Part shown: positions 28,057 to 37,724 of the stretch, in pieces
How positions within the stretch are numbered: position 1 is the first letter of the stretch
How the letters are laid out: each line of letters starts with the position of its first letter
NCBI GenBank assembly: GCA_022565395.1
Contig: JAIUMV010000002.1
Coordinates: 62,001-126,000 of the forward strand
Length of the DNA stretch: 64,000 bases
Source: Marinobacter sp.
Lineage (GTDB): Bacteria > Pseudomonadota > Gammaproteobacteria > Pseudomonadales > Oleiphilaceae
Direction: 5' to 3'
Position numbers and translations under genes: made by a program
The notes under the pieces: model-generated
Database searches by the model: none
Seen by the model: the letters and a program-made list of their open reading frames with translations, nothing else
Told to the model about the DNA's origin: nothing

Positions 28057-29259
28057 TCAGTCAACCAGCGACTCCCTGAAGAAATCAAACAGTGACGGTT
28101 TGCCAAGGCGGACAACCCGAAGGACACCGCTGTTGCCATACACCACAATATAGTCGTTCCAGCGCATCAGAGACGCGCGCACACCCCGGGCATCAAACTG
28201 GCGCTGCCCAACCAGACGCCCGCTGGATTTGGACATCACATGCACAAACCCCTCAAAGTCGCCCACCAGCAAGTAATCATCAATCTCGACCATAGCGGTC
28301 GGCTGCCGCCACGCCAACTGATCCTGGCGCCAGAGCTCTCTGCGTGTCGCCTCGTCATAGGCGACTATGTCCCCATTGGCACTGGCCACAAACAGCGTAT
28401 CGGCAACCTGCACGGGTGGCTGAAGACTGGAGACATTACGACTCCAGAACTCACGACCTGTGCGGCGATCAAGGGCCGCCAGACGCCCCTGGTAACCCGT
28501 CACGTAGACCACATTACCCCGCACCAGGGGTGTGCCATCCACATCCACCAAACGCTCAAGCTCAGTACGCCCCCGGGGCTCGCCCACGGCATACTGCCAC
28601 GCAGGCTGGCCTGTGTCGGAACTCACTGCAAACAACTGGCCGGAAGCAAACGCCAGCAGGGTCAGATCGTTACCCACTACCGGCGTTGCCGTGCCGCGAA
28701 AACTCAGCACCGGCACCACACCGTCATACTGCCAACGACGGTTACCCGTGCGCGTGTCAAAAGCCAACACCTTGCCATCAATAGTCTGGGCCACCACTAC
28801 ACTGCCATTGGAGCCCGGCGCAGCCATGGATTCATTCGGCAACGACGCGCGCCAGCGCTCTTCCCCGGTTTCCCGTGACAGCGCCACCAGTTCCGCGTTG
28901 CGGGTGGTGACGTAAACCTGCTGGTCGTCGCCGCCAACACCAGACATCACTCCCGTGCGCAGATTGCGACGCCACTGGACATCCCCTGATTCCATGGCTG
29001 CGGCTACCACCACGCCGTTGGCAGACGCCACATACAGGATGTCATCCAGAATTACCGGCTCAAGATAGAGAAACTGGCCCTGATGCCCTTTACCCACCGA
29101 CATCCGCCAGACGGTTTTCATGGCAACCTCGGCGTCGATCTCCGGCACCGGGGCCGGTTGCTCGATCAGGTTGCGACTTCCACAGCCACCCAGCAGTAGC
29201 CCAACCAGGAGCATGCCTGCCAGCAAGCGCAGTCTGGTCATCGTCAGGCCAGCAGGCAT
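28057..29259 (-). CDS. bamB: Outer-membrane assembly lipoprotein BamB
   Basis: BamB is the beta-propeller lipoprotein of the BAM complex, which inserts beta-barrel proteins into the outer membrane. A signal peptide with the lipobox LLGGC lies near residue 26, followed by PQQ-like repeat blades (for example GVVVAAAMESGDVQWRRNL and LVALSRETGEERWR). The ATG at 29259 has a strong GGAGG seven bases upstream and overlaps the yfgM stop by one base. An internal ATG at 29241 gives a shorter signal peptide and remains possible. Confidence 0.95.
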   Translation of the reverse strand: MPAGLTMTRLRLLAGMLLVGLLLGGCGSRNLIEQPAPVPEIDAEVAMKTVWRMSVGKGHQGQFLYLEPVILDDILYVASANGVVVAAAMESGDVQWRRNLRTGVMSGVGGDDQQVYVTTRNAELVALSRETGEERWRASLPNESMAAPGSNGSVVVAQTIDGKVLAFDTRTGNRRWQYDGVVPVLSFRGTATPVVGNDLTLLAFASGQLFAVSSDTGQPAWQYAVGEPRGRTELERLVDVDGTPLVRGNVVYVTGYQGRLAALDRRTGREFWSRNVSSLQPPVQVADTLFVASANGDIVAYDEATRRELWRQDQLAWRQPTAMVEIDDYLLVGDFEGFVHVMSKSSGRLVGQRQFDARGVRASLMRWNDYIVVYGNSGVLRVVRLGKPSLFDFFRESLVD

Positions 29260-29912
29260 CAAACGTCCTCCCCGACTGCCAGATCTGCCAGTTTCAGGTC
29301 AAGAATTGGGTTGCGGTCATCCTCACGCAGAGACTCACGAGCAACAGAATACGCACGGCGGGCGCCGTCCCGGTCACCCTGAGCCCGGAGAATGTCACCC
29401 TCAAGTTCAGCGTAAAGGGAGGCAAAGGCGCCAGCATCGCTGACACCACGCAAGGTTGCCAATGCTGCTTCGCCGTCACCGGCAGCAAACTGCGCCTGTG
29501 CCAGACGCTGCCGTGTCAGCAGACCCAGCGCACCGGAGGCGCGGCCATGAGCCCACTGCAGGGTTTCAATAGCAGCCTGAGGGTCTTCCCGCTCCACCAG
29601 CTGCTGTTGCGCTAGAATCAGAGATCCGTAGACCGCATAAGCGCTCTTGCTGTGATTATCCTTCAGCTGGCCGGCAATATAGGCTACTGAGTCAGCCCGC
29701 TCGCTGCCGTCCTGGTTTTCCAGGGCATTCAGCAGATTCTGGAACTGGCTAACGGCCTGGCTTTGCTGCTCAAGCTGATGGTTCTGCCAAGCCTGCCAGC
29801 CAAATACGATAGCCAGGGCCGCACCCACACCGATCAACAGTGAGCTGCCGTTCTTTTTCCACCATTCCTTGATGGCGGCAATTTGTTCTTCTTCAGTACG
29901 CAGTTCTGCCAT
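29259..29912 (-). CDS. yfgM: YfgM family TPR-like membrane protein (ancillary SecYEG translocon subunit)
   Basis: The 217-residue protein has the family N-terminus MAELRTEEEQIAAIKEWWKKNG, one membrane helix (about residues 23-42), and a periplasmic helical TPR-like domain. In E. coli YfgM associates with SecYEG and PpiD and helps chaperone exported proteins. It sits between hisS and bamB, its conserved place, and is coupled to bamB by a one-base overlap. Confidence 0.93.
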   Translation of the reverse strand: MAELRTEEEQIAAIKEWWKKNGSSLLIGVGAALAIVFGWQAWQNHQLEQQSQAVSQFQNLLNALENQDGSERADSVAYIAGQLKDNHSKSAYAVYGSLILAQQQLVEREDPQAAIETLQWAHGRASGALGLLTRQRLAQAQFAAGDGEAALATLRGVSDAGAFASLYAELEGDILRAQGDRDGARRAYSVARESLREDDRNPILDLKLADLAVGEDV

Positions 29913-29944
29913 GTTGACTCCCGTCAGTAATGGTTATCCGTTAA

Positions 29945-31225
29945 TTAGGCGTTATCAAAAGCTTCGGTGATGGTGTTCGACAGGTTCGCCAGCGGCACTT
30001 CGAGCTGCTCACCACCCCGCAGCGGTTTGACCGTCACTACGCCGTTATCCAGTTCATTGTCACCGATAATCAGGGCCAGGCGTGCACCGCTCCGGTCTGC
30101 CTTTTTCATCTGGCTCTTAAAGCTACCGCCGCCACAATGTGTCACTACGCTGCGGCCGGGCAAAGCATCCCGCAGGCTTTCCGCCAACACCAACAGCTGC
30201 TGCTCAGCCCGCTCACCCATCGCCAGGAGGTAAATATCGGCGTCATCATTTACCTCAGCAGGCACCAGCTCAAGCGTCTCCAGCAACAAAATCAGCCGCT
30301 CAACCCCCATCGCAAAGCCCACCGCAGGGGTAGACCGCCCACCCAACTGCTCCACCAGCCCATCATAGCGGCCACCGGCACAAATAGTGCCCTGGGCGCC
30401 CAAGCTCTCGGTTATCCACTCAAACACCGTCTTGCCGTAATAGTCGAGACCCCTGACCAGCCTGGGGTTGACGGTATAGCTAACGCCTGCATTGTCGAGC
30501 AGGACTTTCAGACGCTCAAAGTGGGCCTTCGAATCATCATCAAGAAAGTCTGCCAGCGCTGGCGCATCAGCCAACAGCGCCTGGGTATTGGCGTCCTTGC
30601 TGTCCAGTATCCTGAGAGGGTTGCTGTCGAGCCGCCGACGGCTGTCCTCATCCAGCTTATCCCGATACTGGGACAGGTAGCTGACCAGGGCATCACGGAA
30701 TTGCTTGCGTGCCTCAGCGGTGCCCAGGGAGTTGATTTCCAGCCTGGCGTTGTCCGCCAAACCCAGCGCACGCCACAATCGGGCGGTCATAATCAGTAAC
30801 TCGGCATCTATGTCCGGGCCGGTCATGCCGAAGCATTCTACACCGATCTGGTGGAACTGGCGGTAGCGCCCTTTTTGTGGCCGCTCATACCGAAACATGG
30901 GCCCGGTATACCAGAGCTTACGGGTCTGGTTGAACAACAGACCGTGCTCTTCCGCCGCACGTACGCAGCCGGCCGTCCCTTCTGGGCGCAGGGTCAGGCT
31001 GTCACCGTTGCGGTCCTCAAAGGTGTACATCTCTTTTTCAACGATGTCGGTGACTTCGCCGATGGAACGCTTGAACAGCTCCGTTTGCTCCACGACGGGC
31101 ATACGGATCTCGCTGTAGCCGTAGCTATGAAGCAGCGTCCTTACGGTGCGTTCCAGATACTGCCAGGTCGGTGTCTGGGCCGGGAGAATGTCATTCATGC
31201 CCCGGATTGCCTGAATCTTTGCCAA
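29945..31225 (-). CDS. hisS: Histidyl-tRNA synthetase
   Basis: HisRS charges tRNA-His. The 426-residue class II synthetase has motif 2 as [20 protein letters not shown] near residues 70-87, the [16 protein letters not shown] segment near 112-127, the histidine-specific loop [14 protein letters not shown] near 258-271, and the C-terminal anticodon domain from about residue 330. The N-terminus [14 protein letters not shown] is typical. It follows ispG after 32 bases and precedes yfgM. Confidence 0.97.
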   Translation of the reverse strand: MAKIQAIRGMNDILPAQTPTWQYLERTVRTLLHSYGYSEIRMPVVEQTELFKRSIGEVTDIVEKEMYTFEDRNGDSLTLRPEGTAGCVRAAEEHGLLFNQTRKLWYTGPMFRYERPQKGRYRQFHQIGVECFGMTGPDIDAELLIMTARLWRALGLADNARLEINSLGTAEARKQFRDALVSYLSQYRDKLDEDSRRRLDSNPLRILDSKDANTQALLADAPALADFLDDDSKAHFERLKVLLDNAGVSYTVNPRLVRGLDYYGKTVFEWITESLGAQGTICAGGRYDGLVEQLGGRSTPAVGFAMGVERLILLLETLELVPAEVNDDADIYLLAMGERAEQQLLVLAESLRDALPGRSVVTHCGGGSFKSQMKKADRSGARLALIIGDNELDNGVVTVKPLRGGEQLEVPLANLSNTITEAFDNA

Positions 31226-31257
31226 GGTAATGCCTTACTGTAATGGGGGTGTTGTTA

Positions 31258-32376
31258 CTAATCTGTGGAGCGGGCGATCACCGCATCCTGAGACTTTTCG
31301 CGCCGGGCAATCTCTTCCCGGATGAGACGTTCCAAGTCAGCGGCCAGATTGTCATTGTCCAGCTTCTGGTCCGGTTTACCACCAACATAAAACAGGTTGC
31401 GGGGCGATCCCCCCGTCAGCCCGATATCTGCTTCTTTAGCCTCGCCGGGGCCATTAACGACGCAGCCGATGATGGCAACATCCAGCGCGGTGTTGACATC
31501 CTCCAGTCGGGCCTCCAGCTCATTCATGGTTCCGATCACATCAAAATTCTGCCGGGAGCAACTGGGACAGGCGATAAAGTTGATTCCCCGACTGCGAAGC
31601 CGGAGGCTTTTCAGGATGTCATAGCCTACCTTGATCTCCTGTACCGGGTCGGCCGCGAGGGACACACGGATGGTGTCGCCGATGCCGTCCATCAGCAGCA
31701 TGCCAAGCCCGATGGACGATTTGACGGTACCTGAGCGGAAACCACCAGCCTCGGTAATTCCCAGATGCAATGGCTGCTCAATCTGGCTGGCAATCAACCG
31801 GTAAGCCGCGACGGTCATGAAAACCTCAGAGGCCTTCAGGCTCACTTTGTAGTTCTGGAAGTCATGGCGATCGAGAATATCAATATGCCGCATGGCGGAC
31901 TCAACCAGCGCCTCCGCGGTGGGTTCGCCGTACTTTTTCTGCAAGTCTTTTTCCAGCGAACCGGCATTAACACCAATACGGATGGGAATACCACGATCCC
32001 TGGCGGCACTAATCACCGCCGAAACCCGGTCCTCACGGCCAATGTTCCCGGGGTTGATGCGCAAGCAGTCCACGCCCAGCTCAGCAACACGCAGGGCAAT
32101 CTTGTAGTCAAAGTGAATATCTGCCACCAAAGGCACGCCAACCTGTGCACGGATGGCACCAAAGGCGTCTGCCGCCTCCATGGTGGGGACAGACACCCTT
32201 ACGATGTCTGCACCTGCATCCTGCAGGGCCCTGATCTGTCCTACCGTCGCAGCCACATCACAGGTGTCGGTATTGGTCATACTTTGGACCGCGATGGGTG
32301 CATCGCCGCCAACCGGCACGTTACCAACCATGATCTGCCGTGATTTACGACGCTTGATTGGAGATTCCTGCTTCAT
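31258..32376 (-). CDS. ispG: 4-hydroxy-3-methylbut-2-enyl diphosphate synthase (IspG/GcpE)
   Basis: IspG is the iron-sulfur enzyme that converts methylerythritol cyclodiphosphate to HMBPP in the MEP isoprenoid pathway. The 372-residue protein has the TIM-barrel segment [20 protein letters not shown] near the start, and [4Fe-4S] cysteines in [12 protein letters not shown] near residues 270 and 273 and in [18 protein letters not shown] near 305. It depends on cluster assembly, relevant to the reduced isc operon nearby. It lies between rodZ and hisS. Confidence 0.97.
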   Translation of the reverse strand: MKQESPIKRRKSRQIMVGNVPVGGDAPIAVQSMTNTDTCDVAATVGQIRALQDAGADIVRVSVPTMEAADAFGAIRAQVGVPLVADIHFDYKIALRVAELGVDCLRINPGNIGREDRVSAVISAARDRGIPIRIGVNAGSLEKDLQKKYGEPTAEALVESAMRHIDILDRHDFQNYKVSLKASEVFMTVAAYRLIASQIEQPLHLGITEAGGFRSGTVKSSIGLGMLLMDGIGDTIRVSLAADPVQEIKVGYDILKSLRLRSRGINFIACPSCSRQNFDVIGTMNELEARLEDVNTALDVAIIGCVVNGPGEAKEADIGLTGGSPRNLFYVGGKPDQKLDNDNLAADLERLIREEIARREKSQDAVIARSTD

Positions 32377-32427
32377 AATAGTTATCTGTTGCCTGCGCGT
32401 TAATGAAAAAAATCCGTCATGCCGGGG

Positions 32428-33357
32428 TTAGCCACCCAGGCGGGCTGAAACACGATTGTTGACCGCCCGGAACCGGGAAAGATCAATGCGTTCACCGTCA
32501 AGAAGCAGCTCGCTCACTTCGCTCACCGCCCCCAGGACAATGGTGAAGGGCCCCTCGCCAGCCACATTCAATGTGCTGCCCGCCTGCTGCAGGGCTGAGA
32601 CAAGGCTTTCACCGTTAGCATCCCGTATAGACACCCAGCAATCACCGGAAAAACTGATGGTCAGGGTCGAGTCATTACTTACCGGCTCAGGCATCGTAGC
32701 CAGCTCCTGACTATCGACCGGGGCCGGTTCAGGCGCAGCCAGTGGTGCCACCTCATCAACACCTTCAGCGGCCTCGCCGTTCATCACGGGTTCATCACTT
32801 TGCACCGGAACATTCTCAGGCTCCAGCGGAACCGTGGACGGCTGGTACAGATCAAGATCTTCCGTTACGCCGTTCTGAGCCGGAGCGACGTCATAAGCGG
32901 TATCAGCGCCAAGCTCACGATCGGCATCAACGGTGCCCTCAAAAACATAACTGGCCAACAGTGCAAGCACGACAATACAGAATGCAATCAGAATAACCCG
33001 GGCCATCTTCCGCTTTCGGTCACGGCGGCGCTCAATGTGTTTGAGTGGGTGATTCTCCTGCGCCTGCTCTTCGGCCTGACGGCGCGGTTCCAGCTCCTGG
33101 TTCAGGTCTGCAATCATGGCATCGGCAGGCAATCCCAACTGACCGGCATACGCACGCACGTAGCCTTTCAGGAACAGCTCACTGTCGATGCGTTCGTACC
33201 AGCCATTTTCAATAGCCTGTATTACTGAAACCCGCAGGTGCTGATGCTCGGCAACATCGGCAAGGCTTAAACCCGCCTTTTCCCGGGCGTCCTTCAATCG
33301 CTGGCCAACGGACGGGCCGCCGGTTGATGCTGACTGCTGCGACTCATCGTTAGTCAT
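32428..33357 (-). CDS. rodZ: Cytoskeletal protein RodZ
   Basis: RodZ links MreB filaments to the membrane and supports rod shape. The 309-residue protein has an N-terminal helix-turn-helix (about residues 18-85, REKAGLSLADVAEHQHLRVS), a basic stretch, one membrane helix (about 117-137), a Pro/Glu-rich linker, and a C-terminal DUF4115 beta domain (about 230-300). Its start overlaps the pilW stop by eight bases. Confidence 0.95.
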   Translation of the reverse strand: MTNDESQQSASTGGPSVGQRLKDAREKAGLSLADVAEHQHLRVSVIQAIENGWYERIDSELFLKGYVRAYAGQLGLPADAMIADLNQELEPRRQAEEQAQENHPLKHIERRRDRKRKMARVILIAFCIVVLALLASYVFEGTVDADRELGADTAYDVAPAQNGVTEDLDLYQPSTVPLEPENVPVQSDEPVMNGEAAEGVDEVAPLAAPEPAPVDSQELATMPEPVSNDSTLTISFSGDCWVSIRDANGESLVSALQQAGSTLNVAGEGPFTIVLGAVSEVSELLLDGERIDLSRFRAVNNRVSARLGG

Positions 33358-34183
33358 TACGTGCTAGCGCTCTGTATTGTTGTAATTCCGCGGACTCGGG
33401 GAAGCCATTCCGCAACATCAGGGCCAGAGAGGCCTCACGATCCAGATCGCCCTGATGACGGGCAAGGCGAATGCCGGTCCACAGGCTCTGGGCTGAGTGA
33501 TTCAACTGTGCATTATTCTGGATCAGCGCCACCAGCCGGCCATAGGGACGCTCAGCGCCAGCGTAGTCACCCATGTCCACCAGCAAAGAACTCAGTGCCA
33601 GCAATGACCGGGCATCATTACGGTTAAGCTCAGTGGCACGCCTGAACGCCTGAGCCGCGGCCTCCCTGTTGCCCAGTTCCTGCTCCACACGCCCGAGGTT
33701 GAAGAAAACCGCCGCCCGATCACTGTAGCCGGTATCCCGTGACGCTCGAGCAAACTGGTCCCGGGCGTCGTTGAAGCGTTGGTCGCCGAACAGGAAGGCA
33801 CCGTAGAATACCCGGCCGCGGGTGAAGTTGGGGTCGTGACGGAGAGATTCCCGGAACTTTTCCTCAGCCAGTTCAGGTTCACCCTCAAGCTGATACAGTA
33901 AGCCCATTGCCGACAACCCACCGGCACTGCGGGGGTTGATTTCAAGTGCACGGTTGAGATGGAAGCGTGAGCGATCCAGATTACCCTGAGCAATATAGGC
34001 CAGGCCAAGCTGGACAAAGTTCTCCTCCGCCTTTTGGCGATCAACTTCCCGCGCAAAAGGGTTATCGGTGGTTGTTACACAGCCGCTAATAGCCACCAGC
34101 GCTGTCACAGTGATAGCCAGCAACCAGACTTTAACTACGTTGATTTGTCTCACGCCCTGGGAACCTTCTTGTTGTAACGTCAT
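33350..34183 (-). CDS. pilW: Type IV pilus assembly lipoprotein PilF/PilW (TPR protein)
   Basis: PilF/PilW is the pilotin for the type IV pilus secretin. The 277-residue product has a signal peptide with lipobox AISGC near residue 34, followed by about six TPR repeats (for example FVQLGLAYIAQGNLDRSRFH and AVFFNLGRVEQELGNREAAA). The ATG at 34183 is chosen because GGAG lies 8 bases upstream; an ATG at 34189 would add two residues. It lies between rlmN and rodZ as in Pseudomonas. No other pilus gene is in the window. Confidence 0.92.
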   Translation of the reverse strand: MTLQQEGSQGVRQINVVKVWLLAITVTALVAISGCVTTTDNPFAREVDRQKAEENFVQLGLAYIAQGNLDRSRFHLNRALEINPRSAGGLSAMGLLYQLEGEPELAEEKFRESLRHDPNFTRGRVFYGAFLFGDQRFNDARDQFARASRDTGYSDRAAVFFNLGRVEQELGNREAAAQAFRRATELNRNDARSLLALSSLLVDMGDYAGAERPYGRLVALIQNNAQLNHSAQSLWTGIRLARHQGDLDREASLALMLRNGFPESAELQQYRALARND

Positions 34184-34232
34184 GAACATGTCTCCCGACC
34201 GCCGGTTCAAACCCTGTCCCTTAAAGCCTCTG

Positions 34233-35345
34233 TCACGATGCGACTTGTGTCACCTGGATATAGCGTTGGCTGCGCCGGGTTTTATCCTCGACCCTGCCAA
34301 CCAGCTGGCCGCAGGCCGCATCAATATCATCACCGCGGGTTGTGCGGATGGTAGTGACATAGCCAGCCTCATTAAGAATGTTCTGGAACCGCCGGGTTGC
34401 ATTCATGCTGGGGCGCCGGAAGTCACTCTCCGGGAACGGGTTGAAGGGAATCAAGTTGATCTTGCACGGCAAATCGCGCAACAGTTTGGCTAACTGCTGG
34501 GCATGCTCGGGCTTATCATTGACACCCTCAATCACCGTATACTCGATGGTCGCTTTACGCTTGTCCGACAAGCCTGAAAGATAACGTTTGGTAGCCGCCA
34601 GCAATTCAGCGATTGGATATTTTTTGTTTAACGGAACCAACTGGTTACGAAGTTCATCATTGGGTGCATGCAGAGAAATTGCCAATGAAACATCGGTAAC
34701 CTCACCCAGCTTGTCCAGCGCGGGCACAACCCCTGACGTACTCAGGGTAACCCTACGTTTGGAAATGCCATAGGCCAGGTCTTCCATCATCAGGTTCATG
34801 GCATCGACAACGTTGTCGAAGTTAAGCAGTGGTTCCCCCATGCCCATCATCACCACGTTGGTAATGGGCCTGTCACTGCCATGGTCAAAAGGCATAAAGG
34901 AACGACGGGCGACCCAGAGCTGACCGATGATTTCAGCCGCAGTGAGGTTGCGATTGAACCCACGTTTGCCGGTGGAGCAGAAGGTACAATCCAGGCTGCA
35001 GCCGATTTGCGAAGACACACACAGAGTGCCACGCTGGCCATCCGGAATCAGCACGGTTTCGACGCTGTTGCCGTTATCCATCCGCATCACCCACTTGCGG
35101 GTGCCGTCCTTGGAGGTTTCATCATAAATGACCTCCGGACCGCGAATTTCAGCAACATCCTTCAACTTATCCCGCAATGCCTTGCTGACATTGGACATTT
35201 GATCGAAGTCATCAACGCCCCGTTGATGCATCCACTGCAACAGCTGCGTGGCACGAAACTTCTTTTCGCCAAGCGACTCAAAGAACGCCTCCAGCTTGTG
35301 CTTGGGAAGTCCCAACAGATTTACTTTTTCCGCGGACGTGTTCAT
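34233..35345 (-). CDS. rlmN: Dual-specificity rRNA/tRNA methyltransferase RlmN
   Basis: RlmN is a radical-SAM enzyme that makes m2A2503 in 23S rRNA and m2A37 in some tRNAs. The 370-residue protein carries the CxxxCxxC cluster motif [20 protein letters not shown] near residues 113-132, and the second catalytic cysteine in [13 protein letters not shown] near 348. Length and order (ndk-rlmN-pilW) are standard. Confidence 0.97.
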   Translation of the reverse strand: MNTSAEKVNLLGLPKHKLEAFFESLGEKKFRATQLLQWMHQRGVDDFDQMSNVSKALRDKLKDVAEIRGPEVIYDETSKDGTRKWVMRMDNGNSVETVLIPDGQRGTLCVSSQIGCSLDCTFCSTGKRGFNRNLTAAEIIGQLWVARRSFMPFDHGSDRPITNVVMMGMGEPLLNFDNVVDAMNLMMEDLAYGISKRRVTLSTSGVVPALDKLGEVTDVSLAISLHAPNDELRNQLVPLNKKYPIAELLAATKRYLSGLSDKRKATIEYTVIEGVNDKPEHAQQLAKLLRDLPCKINLIPFNPFPESDFRRPSMNATRRFQNILNEAGYVTTIRTTRGDDIDAACGQLVGRVEDKTRRSQRYIQVTQVAS

Positions 35346-35374
35346 GCCCTAACCTCAATCAAATAGCCAATGCG

Positions 35375-35398
35375 AATACCCCGACAGGGCGGGGTATT
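35375..35398. terminator. Perfect hairpin between ndk and rlmN
   Basis: A 9-bp perfect stem (AATACCCCG with CGGGGTATT) and 6-base loop lie in the 113-base gap after ndk. No T-run follows on the minus strand, so termination is uncertain. Confidence 0.4.
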
Positions 35399-35403
35399 CA
35401 GGG

Positions 35404-35429
35404 GTGGCAGGCCATCGGTCACCTGCCAC
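35404..35429. terminator. Second hairpin downstream of ndk
   Basis: Eight-base arms GTGGCAGG and CCTGCCAC enclose a 10-base loop, 30 bases after the ndk stop. Without a U-tract it may be a processing site or weak terminator. Confidence 0.35.
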
Positions 35430-35458
35430 ACCTCTTTATACTACACCTTCAACTGCAA

Positions 35459-35887
35459 TCAGCCGCGTGGGCAGATCTCATTGTCGTTGAAGAAGTAGGC
35501 CACTTCGCGCTCAGCGGAAGCAGCGGAGTCAGAACCGTGAACTGCGTTGGCATCGATGGAAGATGCGAAATCCGCACGGATAGTGCCAGCTGCGGCTTCC
35601 TTCGGGTTGGTAGCACCCATCAGGTCGCGATTCTTCAGAATAGCACCCTCGCCTTCCAGAACCTGCACCATGACCGGACCAGAAGTCATGAACGCAACCA
35701 GGTCACCGAAAAACGGGCGCTCTTTGTGCTCAGCGTAGAAGCCTTCAGCCTGCTCTTGAGTCAGGTGAGCCATTTTGGCAGCGACAATTTTCAGACCTGC
35801 TTTTTCAAAGCGGCTGTAGATCTCGCCAATCACGTTCTTGGCAACAGCATCCGGCTTGATGATAGAGAGCGTGCGCTCAACAGACAT
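35459..35887 (-). CDS. ndk: Nucleoside diphosphate kinase
   Basis: Ndk equalises nucleoside triphosphate pools by phosphate transfer through a histidine. The 142-residue protein begins [15 protein letters not shown] and carries the active-site histidine in NAVHGSDS near residue 117. The ATG at 35887 follows GGAG by 8 bases; the longer open frame is unlikely. It lies only 83 bases downstream of iscS, whereas in relatives such as Pseudomonas the rest of the isc operon comes in between. Confidence 0.97.
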   Translation of the reverse strand: MSVERTLSIIKPDAVAKNVIGEIYSRFEKAGLKIVAAKMAHLTQEQAEGFYAEHKERPFFGDLVAFMTSGPVMVQVLEGEGAILKNRDLMGATNPKEAAAGTIRADFASSIDANAVHGSDSAASAEREVAYFFNDNEICPRG

Positions 35888-35970
35888 GGGCTTTCTCCAG
35901 TTAGAGTTTATGGGCAAATTTCAGGCCTGCGATTATACGCAGGTTAACGCCCACTGCCTACCGAAGACAG

Positions 35971-37137
35971 TCACAGTGCGCGCCGGTTCCCTCGCGCGTT
36001 ACGTAGTTGTACTACCACCTGCGCCACCAAGCCTGCCGCAAAGCCCACCTCTGCCTCCGTGGTAAAGCGCCCAAAGGAGAAGCGCAACGCGCTATGGGCC
36101 TGCTCATCAGAGCGGCCAAGGGCCTTGAGCACATAGGACGGCGCCAGCGATGCAGAAGCGCAGGCCGAGCCGGACGACACTGCCAGTTCCCGCAGGCCAA
36201 GCATCAGTGCCTCCCCTTCCAGCCCCTCAAAGGACAGATTCATGATACCTGGCACCCGGGCCGCGCCAGAACCATTCAGAACCACACCGGGAACCGCCAA
36301 CACGGTATCGAGAAAGCGTGTGCGCAACTGCTCGAGGCGCTCAGCCTCCACAGACAAATGCTCCGCCGCCAGCGCAAAAGCCGCCCCCATCCCCACCAAC
36401 TGGTGCGTGGCCAACGTGCCCGAGCGCATGCCGCGCTCGTGGCCGCCGCCGTGTATTTGGGGGCGTACCACAACATCGGGTGATCGTCGCACATACAGCG
36501 CCCCAACCCCTTTCGGCCCATAGACTTTGTGGGCCGAGAATGACATAAGATCCACCTGCAGCCCGCTGACACTTACCGGCATTTTCCCGGCAGCCTGAGC
36601 GGCATCCACATGAAACAGCACCCCTCGCTCGCGCAACATGGCCCCAATAGAGGCCACATCCGTCACTACCCCGAGCTCGTTATTCACCAGCATCAGACTG
36701 ACCAGACGGGTATTTCCGGTAAGGGCCGCCTCCACCTGGGCACGGGTTATACAGCCCTCAGCATCAGGCACAAGGTAAGTCACCTGATGCCCCTGAGTTT
36801 CCAACCAGGCGCAGGTATCCAGAACCGCCTTATGCTCAATGGCAGAGGTAACAATATGCCCCGGCGCCTGCCCTTCCATGACACCTTTCAGCGCCAGGTT
36901 ATTGGATTCCGTTGCACCGGAGGTCCAGACGATTTCCCGGGGATCGGCGCCAATCAGGGCTGCTACTTCACCTCGCGCGCCTTCTGCTGCAGCTTCAGCT
37001 TGCCAGCCATAGGCGTGAGAGCGGGATGCCGGATTGCCGAACACACCATCAAGGGTGAGGTGCGCGACCATGGCATCCGCAACCGCAGGGTCGACCGGTG
37101 TGGTCGCCGCGTAATCAAGATAAACAGGTTTTTTCAT
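35971..37137 (-). CDS. iscS: Cysteine desulfurase IscS with shortened C-terminus
   Basis: IscS removes sulfur from cysteine with PLP and passes a persulfide to partners. The 388-residue protein has the PLP lysine K204 in [10 protein letters not shown], His102 in IEHKAV and the catalytic Cys326 in [10 protein letters not shown]. It is strongly IscS-like from the first residue ([16 protein letters not shown]). However, it ends soon after [12 protein letters not shown] with NARGNRRAL and lacks the SPLWEMYK...EWAHH tail of E. coli IscS (404 residues). No frameshifted tail is present downstream. It lies 7 bases after iscR, and the next gene is ndk rather than iscU. Confidence 0.93.
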   Translation of the reverse strand: MKKPVYLDYAATTPVDPAVADAMVAHLTLDGVFGNPASRSHAYGWQAEAAAEGARGEVAALIGADPREIVWTSGATESNNLALKGVMEGQAPGHIVTSAIEHKAVLDTCAWLETQGHQVTYLVPDAEGCITRAQVEAALTGNTRLVSLMLVNNELGVVTDVASIGAMLRERGVLFHVDAAQAAGKMPVSVSGLQVDLMSFSAHKVYGPKGVGALYVRRSPDVVVRPQIHGGGHERGMRSGTLATHQLVGMGAAFALAAEHLSVEAERLEQLRTRFLDTVLAVPGVVLNGSGAARVPGIMNLSFEGLEGEALMLGLRELAVSSGSACASASLAPSYVLKALGRSDEQAHSALRFSFGRFTTEAEVGFAAGLVAQVVVQLRNARGNRRAL

Positions 37138-37144
37138 GGCGACT

Positions 37145-37645
37145 TCAGACTGGAACTTTGGAAGTTAAACGCTCGGTATTGATGGGCTGCGAGTTTTCAC
37201 CCTGACGCTGACGCCCGTCCTGGCGGGCAGCCACAACCTGAATCTCACGATTACGCATCAGGTCTGCGAGACTAATCTCGCTGAGAAAATTGTGGATACG
37301 CTCACTGAGATCTGACCACAGATGGTGAGTCAAACACTTCTCACCACTCTGGCAATCCCCTTTGCTGTGACACCGGGTGGTATCGAGGGACTCGTTAACC
37401 GCGTCCACCACCTGGGAAATGAAGATATGCTCATGAGCCCGCCCCAGGCGATAACCCCCACCTGGGCCACGCACACTCATCACGAGCTTTTCACGGCGCA
37501 GTCGGGCAAACAGCTGCTCAAGATAGGACAGCGAAATGCCTTGGCGAGCGGAAATGTCAGCCAGGCTAACGGGCCCCTGATCCGCGTGCAGCGCAAGATC
37601 GAGCATTGCCGTAACCGCATAGCGGCCTTTGGTGGTGAGTCGCAT
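37145..37645 (-). CDS. iscR: Iron-sulfur cluster regulator IscR
   Basis: IscR is an Rrf2-family repressor that senses [2Fe-2S] status. The 166-residue protein has the winged helix at residues 1-75 ([20 protein letters not shown]) and three cluster cysteines near 92, 98 and 104 ([13 protein letters not shown]), with the following His in LTHHLW. It is the first gene of a two-gene iscRS transcript and has a likely IscR box overlapping its own promoter. Confidence 0.95.
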   Translation of the reverse strand: MRLTTKGRYAVTAMLDLALHADQGPVSLADISARQGISLSYLEQLFARLRREKLVMSVRGPGGGYRLGRAHEHIFISQVVDAVNESLDTTRCHSKGDCQSGEKCLTHHLWSDLSERIHNFLSEISLADLMRNREIQVVAARQDGRQRQGENSQPINTERLTSKVPV

Positions 37646-37684
37646 GGAATAAGTCCCGGCGTCAGCCTTGTCATCAACCTTGGG

Positions 37685-37713
37685 ATTATGGATTAACCTA
37701 CTAATTTGATCAA
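37685..37713 (-). promoter_or_regulatory. Sigma-70 promoter of iscRS
   Basis: On the minus strand TTGATC (37708-37713) and CATAAT (37685-37690) are separated by exactly 17 bases, about 40 bases before the iscR ATG. The IscR box overlaps it. Confidence 0.7.
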
Positions 37714-37717
37714 GTAT
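37693..37717 (-). promoter_or_regulatory. Probable type 1 IscR binding site
   Basis: The 25 bases match the type 1 IscR consensus (ATASYYGACTRWWWYAGTCRRSTAT) at 20 positions by my count. They cover the -35 and spacer, consistent with autorepression by [2Fe-2S]-IscR. Confidence 0.65.
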
Positions 37718-37724
37718 TCACCGA

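Noticed and set aside
35971-36030. Frameshift explaining the short IscS tail
   Set aside because: I translated the downstream bases in the other frames and found no SPLWEM-like tail.
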